A stretch of DNA of 64,000 nt, taken from assembly GCA_022842245.1 (NCBI GenBank), contig JALHPZ010000028.1, positions 1-64,000 of the forward strand. The letters run 5' to 3'. Under the pieces are notes generated by a model. That model was given only the letters and a program-made list of their open reading frames with translations. It had not been told where the DNA came from and made no database searches. The first letter of the stretch is position 1, and each line of letters starts with the position of its first letter. Positions 1 through 7,852 of the stretch are shown piece after piece. The position numbers were made by a program, and so were the translations under genes. The DNA comes from Gemmataceae bacterium. Lineage in GTDB: Bacteria > Planctomycetota > Planctomycetia > Gemmatales > Gemmataceae.

Positions 1-264
1 GGCATCGACGCGGGGTTTCTCGGCCCGCACCGGTGCGTGGGCCGGAGCCGGCACCGGCGCGGCGGCAACGGGCGCAGGGGCCGGAGCGGGAGCGGGGACC
101 GGAGCGGGAGCAGGGGCCGGTTCCGGCGCCGCGATCGGCGGGAACGTCGTGGAAGCCACCGGTTCGACGGGCGAAGTGGCAGGGGCCGTCCCCTCGGTCT
201 TGCGCGTGACACGCTTGCGGATGACGGGTCGTTGCGACCCCTCGACGCTCTTGGCGTCGGGCAT
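1..264 (-). CDS. Hypothetical protein with Pro/Ala-rich N-terminal region (partial, runs off the left edge)
   Basis: The ATG is the complement of 262-264 and is preceded by an AGAGGA ribosome binding site, which supports this start. The 88 visible codons run to the window edge without a stop. The protein begins MPDAKSVEG and has a short basic stretch (IRKRVTRK). From about residue 46 to 75 it consists of alternating Ala-Pro units. Such AP repeats form extended, flexible linkers, so the folded domain probably lies beyond the window. No signal peptide is visible. The family cannot be named from this part. It is the only minus-strand gene left of the ferredoxin gene. Confidence 0.7.
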   Translation of the reverse strand, partial: MPDAKSVEGSQRPVIRKRVTRKTEGTAPATSPVEPVASTTFPPIAAPEPAPAPAPVPAPAPAPAPVAAAPVPAPAHAPVRAEKPRVDA

Positions 265-801
265 GGCAGATCCTCTGATGTGAAAGGCAGTCTTCGTAAT
301 CGGAATCAACCCGGACAACGCCGTCCGGGACAAAAAGGTACGGGTACAAGAGGGCGGGACGCCGCCATCGGGGAGCCGACGACGACTCCGACGGAGCGAA
401 CGGTTCCCTTGCCGCTCCCGTCGAACGAAACGCTGAGGTTCACTCGAACGAATCCGTTCGTATTCGCCAGGTCGCACATCAACCAATCGTCCATCGTTTC
501 ACGAACGTCGCCAGTGAAGGAGTCTCAAAAGAAATCATTCCGTGGGCGGGTTCGTCTTCGGGATCGCGACTGATTCGGTTCGGCAAATGCCGTGTAACGT
601 GCGATTGCTTAACTAGTCTACGCGGCCGACGCCACGACGACAATGGCAATCTAGCACACGATTTCACCGAATGCCGGCACGCGGTGCAAACTCGCCTTCT
701 CGCCGACGGGGCGATCCGGTTAGACTTCGCCCACTTGGTCTCCGCGCCGCCCGGTCGTAGATTGCCGGCACGGCTTTTCCCGAACCCGTTCGGATTTCGT
801 C
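265..801. other. Intergenic region between divergent genes; one small hairpin and a possible promoter
   Basis: I see no convincing gene in these 537 bases; the open frames here have compositions unlike real proteins. A perfect 7-bp stem with a 6-nt loop lies at 310-329 (CCCGGAC/GTCCGGG). On the minus strand a weak sigma-70-like match (TTGTCG at 638-643, 17 bp, TAGACT at 615-620) could drive the left-edge gene, but it is about 350 bp from that start. No clear promoter for rfbB was found. Confidence 0.4.
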
Positions 802-1815
802 ATGACGACGCTGTTGGTCACCGGCGGCTGCGGATTCATCGGCAGCAACTTCATCCGCCACCTCCTCGCCACCGATCCGAACTGCTCCATCGTCAACTTC
901 GACGCACTCACCTACGCCGGCAACCTCGCGAACTTGAAAGACCTCGCGAAGCATCCGCGCTATGCGTTCATCAAGGGCGACATCACGAACCGCGACGAGG
1001 TGCGCGCCGCGATGGGTCGCGGCGTCACGGACGTGATCCACTTCGCCGCCGAGAGCCACGTCGATCGCAGCATCCAGGACAGCGGACCGTTCGTGCGCAC
1101 GAATGTGATCGGCACGCAGATCCTCCTCGATGCCGCCCGCGAATTCAAAATCCAGAAGTACGTGCAGGTGAGCACCGACGAAGTCTACGGAAGCCTCGGC
1201 CCGACCGGCCTCTTCACGGAGCAGACGCCGCTCGACCCGAGCAGCCCCTATTCCGCGAGCAAGGCAGCCGCCGACATGCTCGTGAAGGCGTACCAGCACA
1301 CCTTCGGCATGCACGCCGTCACCACGCGCTGCTCGAACAACTACGGGCCGTACCAGTTCCCGGAGAAGCTGATCCCGTTGTTCGTCACGAACCTGATGAA
1401 CGATCAACCCGTGCCGGTCTACGGCGACGGCATGCAAATCCGCGATTGGATTCACGTCCTCGACCATTGCCGCGGCGTCGAAGCCGCCTGGCGAAAAGGG
1501 AAAAGCGGCGAGGTCTACAACTTCGGCGGCCGCTGCGAGAAGCCGAACATCGAGATTACGAAGCTGCTGTTGAAGCTACTCGGTAAGACGGACGCGTTGA
1601 TCCGCTACGTCGCCGACCGCCCCGGCCACGACCGCCGCTACGCGATCGACTGCACGAAGGCCGAGCGCGAACTCGGCTGGAAGCCACTGGTCAGTTTCGA
1701 CACGGGTATTCAGGAAACGATCGACTGGTACAAAGCCAACGGCGAGTGGATCGCGGGGATCAAGAACAAGGATTATTTGAAGTATTACGAGAAGCAGTAC
1801 GGCACGATCGTTTAG
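802..1815 (+). CDS. rfbB: dTDP-glucose 4,6-dehydratase
   Basis: The 337-residue protein is a full-length extended short-chain dehydrogenase of the RmlB family, which converts dTDP-glucose to dTDP-4-keto-6-deoxyglucose with NAD as tightly bound cofactor. The N-terminal nucleotide-binding motif GGCGFIGSN has glycines at residues 8, 11 and 14. The catalytic triad is visible as T125-D126-E127 in STDEVYG and Y150-x3-K154 in YSASK. The C-terminal part has the RPGHDRRYAID signature that binds the sugar nucleotide. It lies upstream of an rfbA-like gene, so the pair makes activated deoxysugar for surface polysaccharide. rfbC and rfbD are not in this window. The stop codon lies inside a 20-bp direct repeat (see 1809-1895). 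Confidence 0.95.
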   Translation: MTTLLVTGGCGFIGSNFIRHLLATDPNCSIVNFDALTYAGNLANLKDLAKHPRYAFIKGDITNRDEVRAAMGRGVTDVIHFAAESHVDRSIQDSGPFVRTNVIGTQILLDAAREFKIQKYVQVSTDEVYGSLGPTGLFTEQTPLDPSSPYSASKAAADMLVKAYQHTFGMHAVTTRCSNNYGPYQFPEKLIPLFVTNLMNDQPVPVYGDGMQIRDWIHVLDHCRGVEAAWRKGKSGEVYNFGGRCEKPNIEITKLLLKLLGKTDALIRYVADRPGHDRRYAIDCTKAERELGWKPLVSFDTGIQETIDWYKANGEWIAGIKNKDYLKYYEKQYGTIV

Positions 1816-1895
1816 CCGCGAGGCGGAGCCGAGAAAAAGTGCGGAGTGCGGAGTGCGGAGTGAAAACCGTAGTCCCGTTTAGCCGCGAGGCAGAG
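1809..1895. repeat. 20-bp direct repeat flanking a 7-bp tandem repeat
   Basis: Two copies of CGTTTAGCCGCGAGGCGGAG lie at 1809-1828 and 1876-1895, with 19 of 20 bases identical. The first copy contains the rfbB stop codon. Between them, 1841-1861 is three perfect copies of GCGGAGT. This looks like local duplication or the footprint of an inserted small repeat element. Confidence 0.7.
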
Positions 1896-1959
1896 TCTTC
1901 AAAGCCGAGCGCGGGCGAGCCGTAAGCCGATTCGATTCAGCCGAACGCTCCCGGTATTC

Positions 1960-2136
1960 ACCCCGAAGGGGTGGGAGTGCATAGCCCAGGGCAACGCCCT
2001 GGGTTGGAGTACCATGACACAAGCCCCGAAGGGGCGACACAGGTGAGCGTTTGTCGCAGCCCTTCGGGCTGCTCGATTTCGGAAACGCGTACCCAGGGCG
2101 TTGCCCTGGGCTAAGCACTCCCAGGCCTTCGGCCTG
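1960..2136. repeat. Composite palindromic element with 32-bp inverted-repeat arms
   Basis: Arms at 1973-2004 and 2091-2122 are reverse complements at 31 of 32 positions. Each arm also contains its own hairpin (CCCAGGGCAACGCCCTGGG type). Inside and at the edges lie further short palindromes: CCCCGAAGGGG near 1961-1971, GCCCCGAAGGGGC near 2023-2035, CAGCCCTTCGGGCTG near 2057-2071 and AGGCCTTCGGCCT near 2123-2135. The element fills most of the gap between rfbB and the rfbA-like gene and is non-coding. It resembles REP/BIME-like elements in architecture. Its transcript could fold into a cruciform-like structure. Confidence 0.85.
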
Positions 2137-2199
2137 AAGACAGGATCTGGCGACATAAAGACCTGACGACTTGAAGACTTGAAGTCCTGAGGACAATCC

Positions 2200-2928
2200 A
2201 TGAGCATTCGCGGCGTCATCCTGGCCGGCGGCAAGGGCACTCGCATGGGCGAGCTGACCAAGGTCACCAACAAGCACCTCCTGCCCGTCGGCGCGTGGCC
2301 GATGGTCTACCACCCGCTCAAGAAGCTCACCGGCGCCGGCGTGCAGGAAATCCTGCTCGTCTCCGGCACCGAACACATGGGCGACTTCGTCGAACTCCTC
2401 GGTTCCGGCAAGGACCACGCCTGCCGCCTCACCTACCGCGTGCAGGACGAGGCCGGCGGCATCGCCCAGGCGCTCGGTCTCGCCGAACACTTCTGCACCG
2501 GCAGCCGCGCCCTCGTGCTCCTCGGCGACAACATCTTCCGTGACCCGCTCATCCCGTTCCTCGAGAAGGCCAACAGCCGCCCCGACTGGGCCTGGATCGG
2601 CCTGAAGCAGGTCCCGGACCCCGGCCGCTACGGCGTCGCCGAACTCGACGGCGACCGCGTCACCACCATCGTCGAGAAGCCCAAGGAACCGAAGAGCGAC
2701 TTCGCCGTCGTCGGCATCTACATCTACCCGCCCGACGTCTTCGGCGTCATCAAGACGCTCAAGCCCTCCGGCCGCGGCGAGCTGGAGATCACGGACGTGA
2801 ACAACTACTACCTCAAGCAGGGCCGCATGGGTTACAGCAAGCTCGACGGCTACTGGACCGACGCCGGGACGCTGGATTCGCTGGACTTCTCGAACGAGCT
2901 GGTCCGTAAGGAGCCGCCGCGGTTCTGA
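2200..2928 (+). CDS. rfbA: Sugar-1-phosphate nucleotidylyltransferase, RfbA-like
   Basis: The 242-residue protein starts MSIRGVILAGGKGTRMGELT, the nucleotide-binding signature GGxGTR of the NTP-transferase fold, followed by the K-HLLPV segment that contacts the sugar phosphate. LLGDNIF carries the catalytic metal-binding Asp, and EKPKEPKSD and YWTDAGT are further family motifs. It most likely forms dTDP-glucose from glucose-1-phosphate and dTTP, feeding the rfbB dehydratase just upstream. It is about 50 residues shorter than the classical enterobacterial RmlA (~290), as in the short bacterial and archaeal forms, so substrate specificity is inferred from context. The palindromic element at 1960-2136 lies immediately upstream. 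Confidence 0.85.
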   Translation: MSIRGVILAGGKGTRMGELTKVTNKHLLPVGAWPMVYHPLKKLTGAGVQEILLVSGTEHMGDFVELLGSGKDHACRLTYRVQDEAGGIAQALGLAEHFCTGSRALVLLGDNIFRDPLIPFLEKANSRPDWAWIGLKQVPDPGRYGVAELDGDRVTTIVEKPKEPKSDFAVVGIYIYPPDVFGVIKTLKPSGRGELEITDVNNYYLKQGRMGYSKLDGYWTDAGTLDSLDFSNELVRKEPPRF

Positions 2929-2981
2929 GGTGAGCGTCGAGGCGTCAGCCCGACGTGTCTTGGTTCTTGGGAGTTTACTCC

Positions 2982-3329
2982 ATGCCCAAATCCATTTCCG
3001 CCCTCGCGAAGAAGGCCCTCGCCGCCGGCAAGGGCAGCATGGAGGAAGTCCGCATCCACGTCTTTGAAGACGACATGGAAGCTCACGACGAGGAAGCCGT
3101 GGAGAAGCTCCACGCCAACTTCGCGAAGCAATTCGACAAGGCCGTCGCGACGCTGACGAAGGAGTACGGCAAGCCGTCCCGAACGGGCGAGAAGGACGAC
3201 AAGGCCATCCCGCTCAACGGCATCTTCCGCTTCGCGATCTGGAAGGTCGGCAAGCGGGAGCTGTACGTCGCCGCCGCCCACGAGGACACCGAAGTGCCGA
3301 TCATCCTGATGCTCGGCACGGCCGGATAA
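2982..3329 (+). CDS. Hypothetical small acidic/alpha-beta protein
   Basis: The 115-residue protein starts MPKSISALAKKAL. I chose the ATG at 2982 over an in-frame GTG at 2955 because GGGAG lies 8 nt before it and the extra residues look non-coding. The first half is charged and probably helical (repeated E, D, K and H). The second half contains short hydrophobic strands (FRFAIWKVGKRELYVAAAHE) typical of a small alpha/beta domain. There is no signal peptide and no recognised catalytic motif. It follows rfbA by 53 nt and may share its transcript, but nothing links it to sugar metabolism. Confidence 0.75.
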   Translation: MPKSISALAKKALAAGKGSMEEVRIHVFEDDMEAHDEEAVEKLHANFAKQFDKAVATLTKEYGKPSRTGEKDDKAIPLNGIFRFAIWKVGKRELYVAAAHEDTEVPIILMLGTAG

Positions 3330-3410
3330 TTGTTGCGGTTACCGCGGACGGAATGGAAACCGAACCGATCGGGTGATTGGCGATGGATTGTTCAAGCCCG
3401 ACACGGGCGA

Positions 3411-3833
3411 TCAGTTATGGCCTTCCTTCACGGCGTTCCGGTTCCACTTCGGCACGATCACCAGCAGGTCCTTCGTTCCGTCCGGCACGCACTGGCAGCT
3501 CAGCCGCGATTCCGTCGTGAGGGCCGGTGCCTCGTCCAGCATGTCCTCCTCGTCGTCCGTCGCGGGCGAGCAGGTGTCCAATCCCTTCTCGACATAGACA
3601 TGGCAGGTGGAGCAGGCGCAGACGCCGCCGCAGGAGTGGTTGATCTCGACGCCGGCACCCTCGGCGATGTCGAGGAGACTGCCTTCGAGACCGTGGTCGC
3701 CGAAGGGGATCTTTGCGGGGTCGACGGGGACGGCGCGGGTCTCGCCGGTCTCTTCGAGCCGGAAGGTGACAGTGAACGGCTTGGTCGGCCGTGCGGTCTT
3801 GGCCGCCTGGATGTACGGGTTGACGCCACCCAT
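3411..3833 (-). CDS. fdx: 2Fe-2S ferredoxin, adrenodoxin-like spacing
   Basis: The 140-residue protein carries the plant/adrenodoxin-type cluster motif: C68-x5-C74-x2-C77, with the fourth ligand at C113 in LSCQC. Extra cysteines at 72, 88 and 115 are not expected ligands. The N-terminal half has the beta-grasp fold pattern (FTVTFRLEETGETRAVPVD, then LLDIAEGAGVEI). It is a soluble one-electron carrier; the partner is unknown. It lies 100 bp downstream of secY on the same strand, separated by a strong hairpin, so it is probably outside the ribosomal operon or only partly read from it. Confidence 0.9.
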   Translation of the reverse strand: MGGVNPYIQAAKTARPTKPFTVTFRLEETGETRAVPVDPAKIPFGDHGLEGSLLDIAEGAGVEINHSCGGVCACSTCHVYVEKGLDTCSPATDDEEDMLDEAPALTTESRLSCQCVPDGTKDLLVIVPKWNRNAVKEGHN

Positions 3834-3878
3834 CGCGAATGATCCTCGGTGCGAGTTGTGCGGGAGTATTCTACGCGA

Positions 3879-3907
3879 ACGGGCGGCGGATGGATTCCGC
3901 CGCCCGT
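3879..3907 (-). terminator. Strong hairpin after secY, possible end of the ribosomal operon
   Basis: A perfect 12-bp stem (3879-3890 with 3896-3907, ACGGGCGGCGGA/TCCGCCGCCCGT) closes a 5-nt loop, 26 bp past the secY stop. No clear run of T follows in the minus direction, so it is not a textbook intrinsic terminator. It may pause or stop transcription or protect the 3' end. Confidence 0.55.
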
Positions 3908-3932
3908 CGGGATTCGTTCTTCAAGTACTTGG

Positions 3933-5468
3933 TCAATCTTCGGTGAGGCCCTGGAAGTTCCGCATGACGAGGTGGCTGTTGATCTTCGACACGAGGTCGA
4001 GCGCCACGCTGATGACGATGAGCAGTCCAGTGCCGCCGTAGAAGCCGGCGACGCGGGGGTCGACTTCGAGTTCGCTCTGCACCACGCTCGGGATGATGGC
4101 GATGATGGCGAGGAACGCGGCGCCGACATAGGTAATGCGCATCAGCACCTTTTCCAGGTACTCGGCCGTGCTCTTGCCGGGTCGGTAGCCGGGGATGAAG
4201 CTGCCGTGCTCCTTCAGGTTCTCGGAGATTTCCTTCGGATTGAAGGTGATCGCAACCCAGAAGTAGCAGAAGACGTAGATGAGCAGGACGTAGAACATGT
4301 TGTACATCCAGCCGCTGCCGCGCTGGAAGACGTTGCCGAGGGTGTTGGCCCACTCGACGCCGGCGACTTTGTAGAGGATGCTGAAAACGAAGCCGGGGAT
4401 GATGAGCAGCGTGCTGGCGAAGATGACGGGCATGACGCCGGCGGCGTTGACCTTCATCGGGAGGACGCTGCGGCCGCCGCCGAAGGTCCGCCGTCCGCGG
4501 ACATGCTTGGCGGACTGCATCGGGATGGCGCGCTTGGCCTTGGTGATGGCGATGACGCCGACGACGACGGCGACGAACAGGCCAATGAGGACGATGAGCT
4601 TTTCGAAGCTGATGTCGCCGGTGGCGCTGCCGAGGGTGAACAGCGATTCCTTGAGCTTGGTGGTGCCGGGTTCGAAGAGCATGATGCCGGTTGCATCGGG
4701 GATGCGGGCGACGATGCCGGCCATGATGATGAGCGAGATGCCGTTGCCGATGCCGTATTCGTCGATCTGTTCGCCGAGCCACATCATGAAGAGGGTGCCG
4801 GCGGTCATGATGACGACGGCGGAGAGTCCGAAAAAGAACGCCGGGTAGCCGGGGATCAGCAGGCCGAGGCCGCCGCCATCGGAGGACGGATTATCGAAGA
4901 GGTAGCGGACGAACATGATCGCTTGGGCGATGCAGATCGGCACGGTGAGATAGCGCGTGTATTCGTTGATCTTCTTCTGACCGGACTGGCCTTCCTTGCG
5001 GAGTTTCTCGAGCGACGGGACAACGCCGGAGGAGAGCAACTGCATGATGATCGACGCGGAGATGTACGGCATGATGCCGAGCGCGAAGATGCAGCCGTTG
5101 GACAGGTTGCCGCCGGAGAACATGGAGACGAAGCCGAAGACACGGCCGAGGGTACCGCCGGCGGCCTCGCTCATTTTCTGTTGGAGGAGGTCGTGGTTGA
5201 CCATGGGCAGCGGCACGTAATAGCCGATGCGGTAGGCGGCGAGGAAGAGGGCCGTGATGAGAATCTTGCGTCGGAGTTCCGGGATGCGGAAGATGACGAG
5301 GAGTTGTTCGGGCGCGGAACCGACGACGGCGGCGATGATGCCGACGATGAGGGCGGCATAGGCGATCGGGAATCCGACGAAGGTGGCGCCGGAGTTCGAG
5401 AACGTCAGGCCGATGCCGGCGACGATGAGCAGGGTGCCGAGCGCGAGTGCGGGCCGTCGCCAGTTCAT
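3933..5468 (-). CDS. secY: Preprotein translocase channel subunit SecY with N-terminal extension
   Basis: The 511-residue membrane protein is the channel of the Sec translocon. The conserved SecY core starts at FRIPELRRKIL (residues 60-70), followed by the expected ten membrane helices. The plug/TM2 region (GIMPYISASIIMQLL) and the cytosolic loops are recognisable. The first ~59 residues are extra compared with typical SecY (~430-460) and contain two hydrophobic stretches (about 7-23 and 35-50). The ATG at 5468 has AGAGGA 7 nt upstream. No ATG, GTG or TTG codon lies in frame between it and residue 60, so the extension is real. The gene ends the S10-spc cluster. Confidence 0.95.
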   Translation of the reverse strand: MNWRRPALALGTLLIVAGIGLTFSNSGATFVGFPIAYAALIVGIIAAVVGSAPEQLLVIFRIPELRRKILITALFLAAYRIGYYVPLPMVNHDLLQQKMSEAAGGTLGRVFGFVSMFSGGNLSNGCIFALGIMPYISASIIMQLLSSGVVPSLEKLRKEGQSGQKKINEYTRYLTVPICIAQAIMFVRYLFDNPSSDGGGLGLLIPGYPAFFFGLSAVVIMTAGTLFMMWLGEQIDEYGIGNGISLIIMAGIVARIPDATGIMLFEPGTTKLKESLFTLGSATGDISFEKLIVLIGLFVAVVVGVIAITKAKRAIPMQSAKHVRGRRTFGGGRSVLPMKVNAAGVMPVIFASTLLIIPGFVFSILYKVAGVEWANTLGNVFQRGSGWMYNMFYVLLIYVFCYFWVAITFNPKEISENLKEHGSFIPGYRPGKSTAEYLEKVLMRITYVGAAFLAIIAIIPSVVQSELEVDPRVAGFYGGTGLLIVISVALDLVSKINSHLVMRNFQGLTED

Positions 5469-5518
5469 GGGGAATCCTCTGTCTCTGCGGTCATCGGGGG
5501 CCGGCGATCGTTTACGCG

Positions 5519-6046
5519 TTACTTCGCGGAGGCGTCCGGCTTCTTCTTCTTGGAGTTCTTACCCTGGCCCATCTTGGCGCGAACGGGTTTCTTCGGGCCG
5601 GGGATCACGTCCACTGTGCCGCCCTTGGCTTCGATCTTGGCCTTCGCGGAGGCGCTGAAGTGGTGCGCCTTCACGGTGAGCTTCTTGCCGAGGTCGCCTT
5701 CGCCGAGAATGCGGAGCGAGTCGAAGGTGCCGACGACAAGGCGTTCGGCCTTGAGGGCGGCCATGTCGACGACGGTGCCGTCGGCGAAGCGGTCGAGGTC
5801 GCCGACGTTCACGATGGCGATGTCCTTCTGGAACATGCCGTTCGAGAAGCCGCGCTTCGGGAGGCGGCGGTGGAGCGCCGTCTGGCCGCCGGTGAAGAGG
5901 GCACCCGGTAGTCCGGCGCCAGCGCTGGCGTACTGGCCCTTGTGGCCGCGCGAGCTGGTCTTGCCGTGGCCGGAGCCGACGCCGCGACCGACGCGCTTCT
6001 TGAGCTTGCGCTTCTGGACGCCGGTCGATAGAGTCGTCAGGTCCAT
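5519..6046 (-). CDS. rplO: 50S ribosomal protein L15 (uL15)
   Basis: The 175-residue protein has the L15 N-terminal signature: Lys/Arg-rich with GRGVGSGHGKTSSRGHKGQ, which threads into 23S rRNA. The C-terminal domain (TVDMAALKA, VKAHHFSASAK) follows, then a Lys-rich tail (NSKKKKPDASAK) longer than usual for L15 (~145 residues). Its ATG overlaps the rpsE stop by one base (TAATG), so the two are translationally coupled. In most bacteria rpmD lies between them; here it does not. Confidence 0.95.
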   Translation of the reverse strand: MDLTTLSTGVQKRKLKKRVGRGVGSGHGKTSSRGHKGQYASAGAGLPGALFTGGQTALHRRLPKRGFSNGMFQKDIAIVNVGDLDRFADGTVVDMAALKAERLVVGTFDSLRILGEGDLGKKLTVKAHHFSASAKAKIEAKGGTVDVIPGPKKPVRAKMGQGKNSKKKKPDASAK

Positions 6047-6561
6047 TAGAGTTTCACTCCCCGCAGGGCGGCCACTTCTTCTTTGGTCCGCAGTTGTTGG
6101 AGGCCGTTGATGGTCGCCTTCACGAGGTTGATCGGGTTGGTGCTGCCGTGGACCTTCGTGAGGATGTTGGCGACGCCGGCGGCCTGCAGGACTTCCCGCA
6201 CGCCGGGGCCGGCCTTCAGACCGGTACCGGCACCCGCCGGAACGAGGATGACCCGGCTGGCGCCATACTTGCCGATCACGCGGTGCGGGATCGTGTCGCC
6301 CTTGAGCGAGAGCTTCTTGGTGCGGCGGGCCTGCTGCTCGCCTTCCTTGATCGCCTTCTCGACGGCCGGGGGCACTTCGTTCGCCTTGCCATAGCCGAAC
6401 GATACCTTGCCCTGCTTGTCGCCGACGACGACGAGCGCGTTGAAACTGAAGCGTCGGCCGCCCTTCACCACGCAGGCGGACCGCTTGATCTTCACGACGA
6501 AGTCGACCATCCCCTGATCGCGGGAGTCGCGTTCGCCCTTGTCGCCCCGTTCACGTGCCAT
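6046..6561 (-). CDS. rpsE: 30S ribosomal protein S5 (uS5)
   Basis: The 171-residue protein contains the S5 double-stranded RNA-binding domain (VVKIKRSACVVKGGRRFSF) and the fold-2 segment (GTGLKAGPGVREVLQAAG followed by TKVHGSTNPIN). The domain contributes to decoding accuracy and to the mRNA entry tunnel. The start at 6561 has GAGGTG 6 nt upstream. A short charged leader (MARERGDKGERDSRD) precedes the conserved core. It is followed directly by rplO with a 1-nt overlap, leaving no room for rpmD. Confidence 0.95.
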   Translation of the reverse strand: MARERGDKGERDSRDQGMVDFVVKIKRSACVVKGGRRFSFNALVVVGDKQGKVSFGYGKANEVPPAVEKAIKEGEQQARRTKKLSLKGDTIPHRVIGKYGASRVILVPAGAGTGLKAGPGVREVLQAAGVANILTKVHGSTNPINLVKATINGLQQLRTKEEVAALRGVKL

Positions 6562-6720
6562 GCTTCACCTCGGAACACGGGACACGCGGTCCCGGGAATC
6601 TCGTCGTAGGTTGTCGGTTCAATCGCGGCTGGATCCATTTCGCATTGTCGATTTCGCCGCTTCGCGTCGGTTTCTACAATCGGAACCAACTCGAACGAGA
6701 AACGAACAACGCCAAACCCG

Positions 6721-7176
6721 CTATGCCTTCGCGGGAGCGGGTTTCTTCTCTTTCTTGTCCTTTTTCGCGTCCGCGGAAGCCGGTGCGGCTTCCTTCTTCT
6801 TTTCTTCCAAGCCGGTACACTTCAAACCGGCTTTCGTGGCCGCCACCGCGAGCGCCTTGACACGCCCGTGGAAGCGAAACGCGCCGCGGTCGAATGCCGC
6901 CTCGGTGATCCCTTTCGCCTTGGCCTTCTCGGCGATCTTCTTGCCAACCTCGGCCGCCGCGGCGATGTTCCCGCCGTAGGCGAGCTTGCCGTCCTTCGCA
7001 TTGCTCGCCGCCGCCGCGATCGTGATCTCGGCATCGTCGTCGATGAGCTGCGCGTAGATCTGCAGGTTGGTCCGGTGCACCGACAAGCGCGGCTTCGTGG
7101 CCGTGCCGTGGATCGCCTTGCGGACCCGGTGCCGCCGGCGCTCGCCGCGGATCGCCTTGCTCTTGTGTCTGTCCAT
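6721..7176 (-). CDS. rplR: 50S ribosomal protein L18 (uL18) with Lys/Ala-rich tail
   Basis: The first ~120 residues are a normal L18, which binds 5S rRNA: basic N-terminus (RGERRRHRVRKAI), RLSVHRTNLQIYAQLIDD, and the C-terminal FHGRVKALAVAATKAGL segment in which L18s usually have FDRGAFRFHGRV. A ~30-residue Lys/Ala/Glu-rich tail then extends the protein to 151 residues (typical 115-122). A 159-bp gap with no gene separates it from rpsE downstream. Confidence 0.95.
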   Translation of the reverse strand: MDRHKSKAIRGERRRHRVRKAIHGTATKPRLSVHRTNLQIYAQLIDDDAEITIAAAASNAKDGKLAYGGNIAAAAEVGKKIAEKAKAKGITEAAFDRGAFRFHGRVKALAVAATKAGLKCTGLEEKKKEAAPASADAKKDKKEKKPAPAKA

Positions 7177-7239
7177 GGTCGTCTACCTGGCCTCGGTCCC
7201 GTGAGGCGGGCGCGGCCCGCCGGAATGGTTCGGAATTCG

Positions 7240-7791
7240 TTACTTGCTGCTCGCGAACGACTTCCCTTCCTTGCGGCGGACGGTCTCGTTCTCGTAGCGG
7301 ACGCCCTTGCCCTTGTACGGCTCCGGCTTCTTGCTCGCCCGCACTTCCGCGGCGAACTGGCCGACCTTCTGCTTGTCGGGGCCGCTCACCACGATCGTCG
7401 TCGGGTCCGGCACGGCGACCGTCACCTGCGAGTCCGGGGCGGGCACATGGAGAATGCGGTTGGCGAAACCAACCGTCAGCTCGACGCCCTTGTTCTTGGA
7501 CGCGGCCTGGTAACCGACGCCTTCGACCTTGAGGCGCTTCTCGTAGCCTTTGCTGACGCCGAGGATCAGATTATTCACGAGCGCCCGGGTGGTGCCATGC
7601 AGGGCACGAGACTGCTTGGTGTCGTCGGGCCGCTCCACAACGATCTGCTTTCCGTCGCTGGCGACCTTGATGCTCGGGTGGTGCGTGAACTGGAGCTTGC
7701 CCTTCGGGCCTTCGACCTTGATCGTGCCCTTGTCGATGCTCACCTTCACGCCCGCCGGAATCGCGACGGGCTGCTTTCCGATACGTGACAT
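7240..7791 (-). CDS. rplF: 50S ribosomal protein L6 (uL6)
   Basis: The 183-residue protein begins MSRIGKQPVAIPAGV, the standard L6 start, and has two tandem L6 domains. The second ends with KPEPYKGKGVRYENE, the conserved 23S rRNA-binding C-terminal motif near the sarcin-ricin loop. Length fits the family (~178). GGAGAG lies 9 nt before the ATG. Confidence 0.96.
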   Translation of the reverse strand: MSRIGKQPVAIPAGVKVSIDKGTIKVEGPKGKLQFTHHPSIKVASDGKQIVVERPDDTKQSRALHGTTRALVNNLILGVSKGYEKRLKVEGVGYQAASKNKGVELTVGFANRILHVPAPDSQVTVAVPDPTTIVVSGPDKQKVGQFAAEVRASKKPEPYKGKGVRYENETVRRKEGKSFASSK

Positions 7792-7852
7792 TGAGATTCT
7801 CTCCGAGGGCTTAACCGGCGCGTGGCCGGGACGCAGCCCAATTCTGGGTGGA

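Noticed and set aside
664-1467. Minus-strand frame opposite rfbB
   Set aside because: rfbB has all catalytic motifs; the opposite frame has none.
1960-2136. CRISPR array or tRNA-like structure at the palindromic element
   Set aside because: There are no regularly spaced direct repeats and no cloverleaf or CCA end; the structure is inverted repeats.
2955-2981. GTG start for the small protein after rfbA
   Set aside because: The ATG at 2982 has a GGGAG site at good distance, while the GTG has none.
3849-6110. A 753-residue plus-strand frame opposite secY and rplO
   Set aside because: The minus strand encodes conserved SecY and L15 here; the plus frame is rich in Asp, Glu, Ala and Gly as expected of an antisense shadow.
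6562-6720. Possible rpmD (L30) in the gap between rplR and rpsE
   Set aside because: No frame in this gap has L30 sequence, and the usual place between rpsE and rplO has no room.
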